Assembly: GCA_009691905.1 (NCBI GenBank)
Contig: SIAF01000004.1
Span: 1 to 40,828, forward strand
Length of the DNA stretch: 40,828 nucleotides
Reading direction: 5' to 3'
Source: Planctomycetaceae bacterium
GTDB lineage: Bacteria > Planctomycetota > Planctomycetia > Planctomycetales > Planctomycetaceae
Made by a program: the position numbers and the translations under genes. This document shows, piece by piece, positions 13,981 to 23,169 of this stretch (its first letter is position 1; each line of letters starts with the position of its first letter). The notes beneath the pieces are model-generated. The model made no database searches. It saw only the letters and a program-made list of their open reading frames with translations, and was not told the DNA's origin.

Positions 13981-16605
13981 ATGCGAAACAGTCTGAGAGG
14001 ACTTCTGCCGGCATTGATCGTCGCGGCTTTCGCCGGTTTCACTCGGGGCGACGAGCCGGGGGTTGGGTCGCGGTTCGAGACAGATGTCCGCCCGTTGCTC
14101 AAAGCCCATTGCTTTCAATGCCACGGCGAAGAGGAAGAACTCAAAGGGGGGTTCGATGCGCGGCTGGCTCGATCGTTGGTCAAGGGGGGTGACTCGGGAC
14201 CGGCGGTCGTCGTCGGCGACCATGCCCAAAGCCTGGTTTACGAGCGCGTGGCGGCAGGAGAAATGCCACCGGGCAAAAAGAAGCTTTCGCCACGCGAACT
14301 CGACCTGCTTGCAAAATGGATCGATGGGGGCGCACTGACAGTTCGGCCCGAACCCGAGACACTGGCGGCCGGCGATACGTTCACCGAAGAAGAACGCAGT
14401 CACTGGTCGTTTCAGCCGATTCAACGCTTGCCGTTGCCGGCGGTTCAACAAGCTGAGACGATCCGGTCGCCGATCGACGCCTGGCTGTTGTCGCGGCTTG
14501 AGTCGCGCGGTTTGAGCTTCGGTCCGCCGGCCGATCGCCGCACGCTGATCCGGCGGTTGTCGTTCGATCTGGTCGGGCTGCCTCCCACGCCGGTCGCGGT
14601 TGACCGGTTCGTCGCGGATCCTGCCCCCGACGCCTACGAGCGAGTGGTCGATGAGCTGCTGGCCTCTCCGGCCTATGGCGAACGCTGGGCGCGGCATTGG
14701 CTCGACATCGCGGGCTACGCCGACAGCGACGGCTACACCGAGCACGATGCCGAACGCAAATCGGCTTACCGCTACCGCGACTATGTGATTCGCGCGTTCA
14801 ACAACGACAAGCCGTGGGACCAGTTTCTCGTCGAGCAACTCGCCGGCGACGAATTGCTGACGCCGCCGTATGCCAATCTGAATCCCGACGAGGCCGATCG
14901 GCTGATCGCCACCGGGTTTTTGCGAATGGGTCCCGACGGGACGGCCGCACCGGGCGTCGATCAAAACGCGGCCCGCAACGACGTGATTGCCGAGACGGTG
15001 AAAATCGTCTCGACGTCGGTCCTGGGGTTGACGGTGGGCTGCGCTCAATGCCATCAGCATCGCTACGACCCGATCGCCCATGCCGACTATTACCGAATGC
15101 GAGCCTTGTTCGAGCCGGCTTACGACTGGAAGAACTGGAGGGCGCCCAACCAGCGGCTGGTCTCGCTCTGGAGCGACGAGACCCGCCGGCAGGCGGACGC
15201 GGTTGAAAAGGAGTTGACGGAAGTCACACAACGACGCCATGCCGAACTCGACGGCATCGTCGCCGCCGCCTTCGAGCGCGAACTGGCCAAGCTGCCGGTT
15301 GAAATTCAACCGCAGGCGAAAGCGGTGCGCGAGACGCCAGCCGACAAACGCACCCCCGAGCAGCAGCAGCTCATCAAGGATTATCCCTTTCTCAACGTCG
15401 ATCGCGGGTCGGTCTATCTGTACCTTCCCGATCGACTGGAACCCTTCAACAAGACGTGGGATGAGCTGACCGAGACGATACGCAAGACGCGTCCGGCCGA
15501 CGAGAATGTCATGTGCCTGACCGAGATTCCGGGACAGGTGCCGGCCACGCAACTGTTTTCGCGGGGCGACTTCAATCAACCGCGACAGGAAATCGGTCCG
15601 GGCGAACTGGCGGTGCTGAACAGTTCCGGGCTGACGATCGTCGGCGACGATCCGCAGGTTCCCACAACCGGCCGGCGGCTGGCGTACGCGCGGCACCTGA
15701 CGAGCGGGCGGCATCCTTTGACGGCGCGGGTGCTCGTCAACCGGTTCTGGCTGCATCATTTCGGACGGGGGCTGGTTGCGACACCGGCCGACTTCGGGGC
15801 CTTGGGCGAACGACCTTCGCATCCCGAATTGCTCGACTGGCTGGCCGACGACTTCACCCGGGGGGGGTGGCAGCTCAAGCGTTGGCAGCGAATGATCGTC
15901 ACCTCGGCCGCCTACCGGCAGAGCGCCAGGCGGCGCGACGAACTTGAAGCGGTCGATCCCGACAACCGGCTGCTGGGGCGGATGCCGGTTCGGCGGCTCG
16001 AAGCCGAAACAATTCGCGACTCGCTGCTGGCGCTGGGCGGACGATTGACGCCGACGTGGTATGGTCCTCCGGTGCCGGTCGCTCCCGACGACGTGGGGCA
16101 GATTGTAGTGGCGATCGACACGCGTGATTCGGCCGGGCGGCCGACGGGCAAGGTCGTGCCGCTGGGGGCCGACGAGTTCCGCCGCAGTCTGTACGTTCAG
16201 GTTCGCCGCTCGCAGCCCCTGGGCGTTCTCGAACCGTTTGACGCGCCGCTGATGACGCCCAACTGCGAACTGCGAACGTCATCGACGGTCGCGCCGCAGT
16301 CGCTGCTGCTGATGAACGGCCCGTTCATGGCGCAGCAGGCCGACGCGCTCGCCACGCGGATTTTGCGCGAAGCGGGAAGTGAACCGGCGGCGCAGGTCGA
16401 GCGTGCGTGGCGGCTGGTGTTTTGTCGCCTGCCCACCGACGCCGAGCTGACCGGCGGGGTCGCATTTCTGAATGACCAGTCGGCGGGCGTCAGGGGGGCG
16501 ATCGCCAAAGATCCCACAGCCGTCGCGGTCGATCCGTCGCGTGCCGCTCTGGCGAATCTATGTCAGGCACTCGTCAGTTCCAATGGTTTTTTGTACGTCG
16601 ATTAG
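13981..16605 (+). CDS. PSCyt1 / DUF1549 / DUF1553 domain protein
   Basis: Signal peptide; DVRPLLKAHCFQCHGEE (c-type-like CxxCH); LPPTPVAVDRFVADPAPDAYERVVDELLASPAYGERWARHWLDIAGYADSDG; VLVNRFWLHHFGRGLV. Start trimmed to 13981 from the ORF track. Confidence 0.93.
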   Translation: MRNSLRGLLPALIVAAFAGFTRGDEPGVGSRFETDVRPLLKAHCFQCHGEEEELKGGFDARLARSLVKGGDSGPAVVVGDHAQSLVYERVAAGEMPPGKKKLSPRELDLLAKWIDGGALTVRPEPETLAAGDTFTEEERSHWSFQPIQRLPLPAVQQAETIRSPIDAWLLSRLESRGLSFGPPADRRTLIRRLSFDLVGLPPTPVAVDRFVADPAPDAYERVVDELLASPAYGERWARHWLDIAGYADSDGYTEHDAERKSAYRYRDYVIRAFNNDKPWDQFLVEQLAGDELLTPPYANLNPDEADRLIATGFLRMGPDGTAAPGVDQNAARNDVIAETVKIVSTSVLGLTVGCAQCHQHRYDPIAHADYYRMRALFEPAYDWKNWRAPNQRLVSLWSDETRRQADAVEKELTEVTQRRHAELDGIVAAAFERELAKLPVEIQPQAKAVRETPADKRTPEQQQLIKDYPFLNVDRGSVYLYLPDRLEPFNKTWDELTETIRKTRPADENVMCLTEIPGQVPATQLFSRGDFNQPRQEIGPGELAVLNSSGLTIVGDDPQVPTTGRRLAYARHLTSGRHPLTARVLVNRFWLHHFGRGLVATPADFGALGERPSHPELLDWLADDFTRGGWQLKRWQRMIVTSAAYRQSARRRDELEAVDPDNRLLGRMPVRRLEAETIRDSLLALGGRLTPTWYGPPVPVAPDDVGQIVVAIDTRDSAGRPTGKVVPLGADEFRRSLYVQVRRSQPLGVLEPFDAPLMTPNCELRTSSTVAPQSLLLMNGPFMAQQADALATRILREAGSEPAAQVERAWRLVFCRLPTDAELTGGVAFLNDQSAGVRGAIAKDPTAVAVDPSRAALANLCQALVSSNGFLYVD

Positions 16606-16622
16606 CCGTGAGACGAACGACC

Positions 16623-18071
16623 ATGTCGCACTTTACGCGCCGTCATTTTCTGACTCAGCAGGCATTCGGCCTGGGGGGCCTGGCGGTCGCCTGGCTGATG
16701 CGAAACGACGCCGTGACGGCCTCTCCGCCCAAGCCCGAACTCGAGCGACAGACGTTCGATCTCAAGCCGCGGTCGCCCCGGCACGCCCCGCAGGCGACCG
16801 CCATGATCTCGATGTTCATGCAGGGGGGGCCGAGCCATATCGATCTGTGCGATCCCAAACCCGAACTGACAAAGCGGCACCTGCAAAGCTATTCCGGCGA
16901 CATTAAATACGACAATGCCGCTGAAGCCAGCGCCAAATTGTTCGGCAGCCCGTGGAAGTTCACCCGCTACGGGCAGTGCGGGATGGATCTCAGCGAGCTT
17001 CTGCCGCATTTGGGGCAGGTCGCCGACGAGATTTGCCTTATTCGTTCGATGCATACGGGCGTCAACAATCACGGGCAATCGATCAACGCCTTGAATACGG
17101 GCCGCAGCACCGCCGGCCGGCCGGCGCTGGGGTCGTGGCTCACGTACGGCCTGGGGACCGAAAGTCAAAACCTGCCGGCGTTCGTCGTCCTCAGCGACCC
17201 GGGCGGGCTGCCGGTGCTGGGGGTCGAGAACTGGCAGAACGGCTGGCTGCCGTCGCTCTATCAGGGAACGGTCGTCCGCCCGCACGAGCCGCGAATTCTC
17301 AATCTCGATCCTCCCGAGCAACTTCGCGGCGCGGCGCAGGGGCGGTTTCTGTCGTATCTCGATCAGATCAATCGCGAGCACCTGGCGCGGCACCCGCGCG
17401 AGCATGACCTGGCCGCACGCATCCAAAGCTACGAACTTGCAGCGCGCATGCAGTCGGCCGCCAAAGAGGCGCTCGACGTGACTCGTGAGAGCGAAGCCGT
17501 TCACAAGCTGTACGGCCTCGATGACCCGGTGACGCGCGACTACGGCACGCGCTGCCTGATTGCCCGCCGACTGGTCGAACGGGGCGTGCGGTTCGTCCAG
17601 ATTTTTACGGGTAACCAAACCTGGGATCACCACGGCGGCATCGAAACGGCGCTTCCCGACGTCTGCCGAAAAACCGACAAACCGGCAGCGGCCCTGGTGC
17701 AGGATCTGAAACAGACGGGTCTCCTGGAGACGACTCTTGTGCACTGGGGGGGCGAGATGGGGCGATTGCCGGTGGTCCAGAACGAAAAGAACATCGGCCG
17801 CGATCACAACACCTACGGCTTCAGCACGTGGCTCGCCGGCGGGGGGGTTAAACGCGGCTGCGTGTGGGGTGAAACCGACGAACTGGGTCACAAGGCGGTC
17901 AAAGACGTGGTCAATCACTATGACTATCACGCGACGTTGCTCTACCTGTTCGGTCTCGACCCTCAGACGCTGGCATTCCAGCGACCCACCGGCCGGGCGA
18001 CGTTGCTCGACGGGCAACCCGGCCAAATCGTCTCGGGAATTCTCGAACGGCCGCCGCCGGCAGCAACGTGA
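16623..18071 (+). CDS. DUF1501 domain-containing protein
   Basis: TRRHFLTQQAFGLGGLAVAWL leader; MISMFMQGGPSHIDLCDPKPEL; HWGGEMGRLP; GRDHNTYGFSTWLAGGGVKRG. Confidence 0.93.
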   Translation: MSHFTRRHFLTQQAFGLGGLAVAWLMRNDAVTASPPKPELERQTFDLKPRSPRHAPQATAMISMFMQGGPSHIDLCDPKPELTKRHLQSYSGDIKYDNAAEASAKLFGSPWKFTRYGQCGMDLSELLPHLGQVADEICLIRSMHTGVNNHGQSINALNTGRSTAGRPALGSWLTYGLGTESQNLPAFVVLSDPGGLPVLGVENWQNGWLPSLYQGTVVRPHEPRILNLDPPEQLRGAAQGRFLSYLDQINREHLARHPREHDLAARIQSYELAARMQSAAKEALDVTRESEAVHKLYGLDDPVTRDYGTRCLIARRLVERGVRFVQIFTGNQTWDHHGGIETALPDVCRKTDKPAAALVQDLKQTGLLETTLVHWGGEMGRLPVVQNEKNIGRDHNTYGFSTWLAGGGVKRGCVWGETDELGHKAVKDVVNHYDYHATLLYLFGLDPQTLAFQRPTGRATLLDGQPGQIVSGILERPPPAAT

Positions 18072-18122
18072 CTTCGAAAGGCCGGGACAAGCCCTCGCGC
18101 GGTGCGTCGCACGCGTAGGCCT

Positions 18123-19475
18123 TCACGACACCAGGTAACCCAGTTCTTCCAGCGGCAGGTTGAATTCGGCGGCCAGTCGCTGGTTGCCGGGAACGACCGA
18201 CTGGCGGATCATCTCCCTTTGATCGTCGGTGAACTCGACCGACAGCCGCGGGGCCTTCGAGACCAGATTTGCCAGGCTCTCCTTTTCGAGTAGTTCTTTG
18301 GCGGCAGCGGCCCACTGGGCAGCTCCCCCCGTCACCAGATCGGCCAGTCGGCTTTCGACAACGGTCATGCGCTCATTCCGCGGAATATTGAAATCGTCGA
18401 CGTCGCACACGCGCAATTCGAGTTTCATGAACCGGCACAGCTTCTCGAGATACGGGCGTGCGCCGTGCTTCCTGAGTTCTTCCAGCGTCAGAATCAGCAA
18501 ATTCTCGCGGCCGAACAGCTTGCCGTAGTGGTCGATCAGTCGGTAGTAGTCGAGATTCTGCAAGTACTGATTCTGCAACTGCGTGTGCATGCCGGCCCAC
18601 CACTCGTCGAACGACGGCATCGACATTCCGGCCAGGAAGGCGTAGTTCCGCTTCAGGTTGTAATACATCGACGAGACGTACTCAGCCTGGTTGCGGATCG
18701 TGAACAGTATTTTCGCCGTGGGGAAGCAGCACTTCAGCCGCGCGGCAACGACATCGCTCGGGACGTGCCTGGGGCAGTAATAGATTTCGCTCGAGTCGCA
18801 AATCGTCTCGTCAGAAATCACGATCGGCCGGCCCTGCCGTTCGGGACTGCCATACGCCACATCGCGACAGCATCGGATGATTTTCGGTTCGTCGAGTCGA
18901 TAATCGTCCAGGTATTTCAGATTAGAAAGCAACCCCCCCGCCTTGCCGTAGGGGGTCCCCAGGTAGTGCAAATCGGGCCGGCGCGAAAAAAAATTCAGTT
19001 GCAGCGACGTTGTGCCCGAGTGCCCGAAACCGACGTGCAAAAACACCGGTTCATCGCCGGCCACCGACATGCCATGGCCTCGCAACCGTTCGATCAATCG
19101 GGACTGCACATCGAACGGCTCAGCCTGCCCCTTTGCAGAGGCGGTCAGAGGGTCCAGAAACAGCTCGCCGGCGAGCGGCCCCGCGCGCAGCCGAATCAGT
19201 TGCCCAAACTGATTCTGATGATTGCGGTGTAGGTCGCCGATTTCTTCCGTCAAGCGGCTTCGCTCGCCGATCAGAGTTTGCTCGATGCCCCGCAGCCATT
19301 CGACTTCTTCGGTCAGGCGGTTTCGCTCGCCGGTCAGCGTCTGCTCGATGCCCCGCAGCCGCTCGACTTCCGCTACGAGTCGATCGCGCTGCGCAATCGC
19401 CGCGTCGAACAGGCCCAACCGGTGTACATCGTACCCCAGGCTCGCAAAGATCCGGCGAAGATAAGGCTTGATCAT
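18123..19475 (-). CDS. Sulfotransferase-like protein with N-terminal coiled coil
   Basis: VFLHVGFGHSGTTSLQLNFF (PAPS 5-prime-phosphosulfate loop-like), FTIRNQAEYVSSMYYNL, FGRENLLILTLEELR. Confidence 0.75.
   Translation of the reverse strand: MIKPYLRRIFASLGYDVHRLGLFDAAIAQRDRLVAEVERLRGIEQTLTGERNRLTEEVEWLRGIEQTLIGERSRLTEEIGDLHRNHQNQFGQLIRLRAGPLAGELFLDPLTASAKGQAEPFDVQSRLIERLRGHGMSVAGDEPVFLHVGFGHSGTTSLQLNFFSRRPDLHYLGTPYGKAGGLLSNLKYLDDYRLDEPKIIRCCRDVAYGSPERQGRPIVISDETICDSSEIYYCPRHVPSDVVAARLKCCFPTAKILFTIRNQAEYVSSMYYNLKRNYAFLAGMSMPSFDEWWAGMHTQLQNQYLQNLDYYRLIDHYGKLFGRENLLILTLEELRKHGARPYLEKLCRFMKLELRVCDVDDFNIPRNERMTVVESRLADLVTGGAAQWAAAAKELLEKESLANLVSKAPRLSVEFTDDQREMIRQSVVPGNQRLAAEFNLPLEELGYLVS
19242..19367. 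repeat. In-frame 63-bp tandem repeat inside the sulfotransferase-like gene
   Basis: Encodes VERLRGIEQTLTGERNRLTEE / VEWLRGIEQTLIGERSRLTEE, in units 19242-19304 and 19305-19367. Confidence 0.9.
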
Positions 19476-19639
19476 AGGCTGATATGCCGAGAAAACCGGT
19501 CAGCGGCGGCGCCGGTTTCCCTCCTGAACTCGGCCGGCCCCAATCCTGGGCAGGCATCCGAACTGGACCTGCATCAAAACAGGGAAAGGCTGCAATCCCG
19601 GTGGAATCGGTCGCCATGTTAGTTCGCCAACAGGTTTCG

Positions 19640-20659
19640 TCAACCCGAACGACCCGATTCACCAGCGGCCAATCGCCGCACGTCAGGCTCCAGCCGCAAG
19701 AGTCCCTCGTCGACCGACACGACCGGTCGGTAATCGAAATCCTGCTGCGCTTTGGCGATGCTGTAATAATGCGAACCCCCGAGGTGCTGCGCCAGAAACC
19801 GCGTCATGGGGGGTTCGCTGTTCAGGCCTCGTGCGGCATAAAGCGTCTCCAGCAGGGCGCCGGCGGCGTACGCCACGCTCGTCGGCACTGACTTCGTGAC
19901 AGGCGACAGCCCGCCGCGCGACAAAATGTCGTTGATCCAAACCCACATCCGCACCGGTTGCGGGTCGTTGATGAAATACGCCTGCCCCGCCACCTTCGAC
20001 CCCAGGCCGAGTCGGTCGGCCACTTGCACGTGTGCCGCGGCTGCATTTTCAACGTAGGCCATCGAGATCAGATTATCGCCGCGCCCCACCCGCCGCAGGC
20101 GGCCGGCTCGTGCCCGCTCGATCAGACGCGGAATCAAATGATTGTCGCGCGGGCCCCAGATCAGGTGCGGCCGCAACGCGACAGTCGCGAGACCATCCTG
20201 CCCGTTGGCCGCCAGCACCGCTTGCTCGGCGAGCGCCTTGCTGTGCGGGTAATGGCACAGGTATCGCGACGGGTAGGGCAGCGACTCGTCGGCCCCGCAG
20301 TGATCGCGGCCGTCGTAGATCACACTGGGAGAACTGGTATACACCAGCCGGGGCACCCGCTGCGCTCGACAACCGGCCAGCACGTTCAGCGTGCCCTGCG
20401 TATTGATACCGTGATAATGCTCCCATGGCCCCCAGATGCCCGACACGGCCGCGACGTGGAATACCGCATCGACAGCGGTGCAGGCGGCCGAGACCGCCGC
20501 CTCGTCGCGGATGTCGGCGGGAACGCACTCGACTCGCAAGTCGGTCAGTCGCTGGTAGTTGCCCCGGCACAAAACGCGCACCGTGTCGCCGCGCGCCACG
20601 AGTTGCTCGACGATGTACAGTCCCAGAAACCCGCCTCCCCCGGTGACGAGTGCATGCAT
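19640..20659 (-). CDS. oleD: NAD(P)-dependent 3beta-HSD-like reductase, OleD family
   Basis: MHALVTGGGGFLGLYIVEQLVARGD, VFHVAAVSGIWGPWEHYHGINTQGT, YPHSKALAEQAVL; adjacent to oleC. Confidence 0.8.
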   Translation of the reverse strand: MHALVTGGGGFLGLYIVEQLVARGDTVRVLCRGNYQRLTDLRVECVPADIRDEAAVSAACTAVDAVFHVAAVSGIWGPWEHYHGINTQGTLNVLAGCRAQRVPRLVYTSSPSVIYDGRDHCGADESLPYPSRYLCHYPHSKALAEQAVLAANGQDGLATVALRPHLIWGPRDNHLIPRLIERARAGRLRRVGRGDNLISMAYVENAAAAHVQVADRLGLGSKVAGQAYFINDPQPVRMWVWINDILSRGGLSPVTKSVPTSVAYAAGALLETLYAARGLNSEPPMTRFLAQHLGGSHYYSIAKAQQDFDYRPVVSVDEGLLRLEPDVRRLAAGESGRSG

Positions 20660-20662
20660 AGG

Positions 20663-22327
20663 CTAGTACTCTCTGGCCGCCCAGACCGCAAGTTTCTCGC
20701 GGTTGATTTTGATGTTGTGCCGCACGTCGACGGGTAGCGATTTGTAGTAAACCAGAAACTGCTGACTCCCGATTCTGTGTGTGGTCGGGTGCGCTGAGGC
20801 CAGCCGGCGCAAATCGTCTGGAGAAATGTAAGCATTTCGCGGTTCGAGCTCCAACACGATGACCGGCGTCTGATGCGGCTTCTGACCCACGCCGACCAGA
20901 GCGCAGCGGCCGATCGCAGGGTGCGTGTTGAAAATCGGCTCGACGCATTCGGTGAACATCGGGCCGTCGGCGGTCTCGACCACATGCGACTTGCGGCCGC
21001 AGAACCACAGCGCTCCCTCGGCATCGAGGTAACCGACGTCTCCCATCCGATGCCAGAACCGGTCACCGTCGGGAATCTTGGCGGCAGCCGTCGCTTCGGG
21101 CCGTCGGTAATACTCGCGTGTGACAATCGGTCCCGACACGATGATTTCGCCAATCTGGCCGGCAGGCAACTCGCGTGCAGCGCCCAGCAACGCGATCGGT
21201 CCGTCGGTGATGGCGATGATCTTCACCCGAACCTGCGGAAAGGGTTTACCGACGCAGGTTCCTGCACCGCGAGCCGTCTGCTGGGCAGTGCGCGCCAGAA
21301 CTTCGGTCGCTGAGATCGAACAGACGGGCAGAGCCTCGGTCGCGCCGTAGGGGGTGTACATCTCTCCGTCGGAAGGCAGCGTCGCTCGCATGCGGCGCAG
21401 CACGTCGACCGGCACCGGGGCGCCGGCTGAGAATACCCGCCGCAATTTGGGAAACCGGATTCGATGTTGTTCACAGTAGCGGCCGACACGATTCCAGATT
21501 GCCGGCGATCCGAATCCCTGAGTGACCTGGCGATTCTCAATCGCTTCGACGATTCGGGCCGGATTCACTTGCGCGGGGCGCGTCGGGTCCATCTCGGGAA
21601 TGACCGTCGTCACCCCCATCGCCGCATTGAACAGGGCGAACAGCGGGAACCCGGGCAGATCAACACCTCCGGGTTCGATGTTGTAGCCGTCACGCAGCGC
21701 CTCGACCTGCGCGGCAAACATGCCATGTTCGTACACGACCCCCTTGGCCGGGCCGGTGCTGCCGCTGGTGAAAATGATTGCCGCCGCATCGGTCGCGACG
21801 GTCGGTGCCATGGACGCGAGCTTGTCGGGCGAATCTTCCCCCGGACCTTCACCTTCGAAAATCTCGTGGTATGTCTTGCCCCCCCAGAACCACCTGCGAC
21901 CGACCGTGACGTTGAAGCGGGCGTTGGGAAAACGCCCGAAGCTCATCGCTCGAACGGCGTGCACCGCCGGGATCGCGACAAACCCCTGAGGATCAACCTG
22001 ATCGAGACAGCGAAACACGCGGCTTGTTCCCATCCCGGGGTCGATCAGCACGACCACCGCGCCGCATTTGAACAGCGCGTAAGTCAGCGCCATGAATTCG
22101 ATCCCGGGCCGCACCATCAGGACGATGCGCGCGAGCGGCGAGATACCCATCCGCTTCAGCCCCGCCGCCAGCCGATCGCTCAATACGTCGAGTTGCCGAA
22201 ATGACAGGTCGGCATACGTGACGCATCCCGACCGATCACGGCTCTGGGGGACGACGACGGCCGTTTGATCGGGAAATCGAGCGGCCGTCGCGGTCAACGT
22301 CGCAGCGATGTTCAGCACATCGGCCAT
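20663..22327 (-). CDS. oleC: AMP-dependent synthetase, OleC-type (olefin beta-lactone synthetase)
   Basis: [102 protein letters not shown] agree with recalled OleC sequences. Confidence 0.85.
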   Translation of the reverse strand: MADVLNIAATLTATAARFPDQTAVVVPQSRDRSGCVTYADLSFRQLDVLSDRLAAGLKRMGISPLARIVLMVRPGIEFMALTYALFKCGAVVVLIDPGMGTSRVFRCLDQVDPQGFVAIPAVHAVRAMSFGRFPNARFNVTVGRRWFWGGKTYHEIFEGEGPGEDSPDKLASMAPTVATDAAAIIFTSGSTGPAKGVVYEHGMFAAQVEALRDGYNIEPGGVDLPGFPLFALFNAAMGVTTVIPEMDPTRPAQVNPARIVEAIENRQVTQGFGSPAIWNRVGRYCEQHRIRFPKLRRVFSAGAPVPVDVLRRMRATLPSDGEMYTPYGATEALPVCSISATEVLARTAQQTARGAGTCVGKPFPQVRVKIIAITDGPIALLGAARELPAGQIGEIIVSGPIVTREYYRRPEATAAAKIPDGDRFWHRMGDVGYLDAEGALWFCGRKSHVVETADGPMFTECVEPIFNTHPAIGRCALVGVGQKPHQTPVIVLELEPRNAYISPDDLRRLASAHPTTHRIGSQQFLVYYKSLPVDVRHNIKINREKLAVWAAREY

Positions 22328-22339
22328 GAAGTGATCAGA

Positions 22340-23164
22340 TTACCCCGCCTGGCGGACCAGGATCTCACCTTTGCCCAGCTCCAGAAAATCGCCATTGTAA
22401 CGCCGATAGGCGGCGTTCAGGCAATCGTCGGGAACGGCGAAACCGTTGCGCTTCAAATGCAGCAGGTAGACCCGCAAATAGTCGGGGCGATACGTGCAGG
22501 CGTATTTGAAGGTCGGCAGCATCGGGGGCGCTTCGCCGCCGAAAAACACGATCGTCCCCCGCCGCATCCCGGCGCCCGGACGAATCCCCGCCGCGCCGAA
22601 AATAAAAATCGACCCGGCCAGCAGGTTGAAGCCGATGGCATCGCCCGCCTGCCCGCCGACGGCGATCAACCCGCGCCGCAGGGTGTGCCCGATTTCGTTT
22701 CCCGCGTTGCCCGAAATCAAGATCTCGCCCCCGGTCATCCCCCGACGGCCGCCGCGGTAGACGGCCCCCACGCAATGGCCGGCGTTGCCGCGAACGCGAA
22801 TGCGGCCCCCCTTCATTTCGGCCCCGACCCAGTCGGCGGCATTGCCTTCGCAGACAACCTCGCCCCCGGTCATCTCGGCCCCCAGGTGCATGCCCGCGTG
22901 CCCCTCGACCGTGATCGTTCCCTGGGTCAAATTCGTCCCGATCAGTTTGACCTTCGAGCAATCGCCGACCCATACGAGATGGTTGTCGTCGGCCGCCGAG
23001 CCACTCGCATCGAAGAATTCGCCCAGCGTCGGCTGCTTGTTGCCGTATTGGACCCGAGTCGCGCGAATCTGATCGAGCGACTGCTCCCGCACTGTTTCCA
23101 GCCGAATGCCGTCGACTTCAATGGGAATCGCCGTGAGCTGTTTGAGAGTGAGGGTCAGAGGCAT
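22340..23164 (-). CDS. fhcC: Formylmethanofuran dehydrogenase / formyltransferase-hydrolase subunit C-like (FwdC/FhcC; GXGXG beta-helix)
   Basis: Repeating VEGHAGMHLGAEMTGGEVVCEGNAADWVGAEMKGGRIRVRGNAGHCVGAVYRGGRRGMTGGEILISGNAG pattern; N-terminus MPLTLTLKQLTAIPIEVDGI. Confidence 0.75.
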   Translation of the reverse strand: MPLTLTLKQLTAIPIEVDGIRLETVREQSLDQIRATRVQYGNKQPTLGEFFDASGSAADDNHLVWVGDCSKVKLIGTNLTQGTITVEGHAGMHLGAEMTGGEVVCEGNAADWVGAEMKGGRIRVRGNAGHCVGAVYRGGRRGMTGGEILISGNAGNEIGHTLRRGLIAVGGQAGDAIGFNLLAGSIFIFGAAGIRPGAGMRRGTIVFFGGEAPPMLPTFKYACTYRPDYLRVYLLHLKRNGFAVPDDCLNAAYRRYNGDFLELGKGEILVRQAG

Positions 23165-23169
23165 GAAAT

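Noticed and set aside
13543-15822. 759-aa minus-strand ORF
   Set aside because: Antisense to the PSCyt1/DUF1549/DUF1553 gene. Arg/Gly/Gln-rich translation with no recognisable domain is typical of mirror ORFs in GC-rich DNA.
16602-18026. 474-aa minus-strand ORF
   Set aside because: Antisense to the DUF1501 gene, with no domain signature. Mirror ORF.
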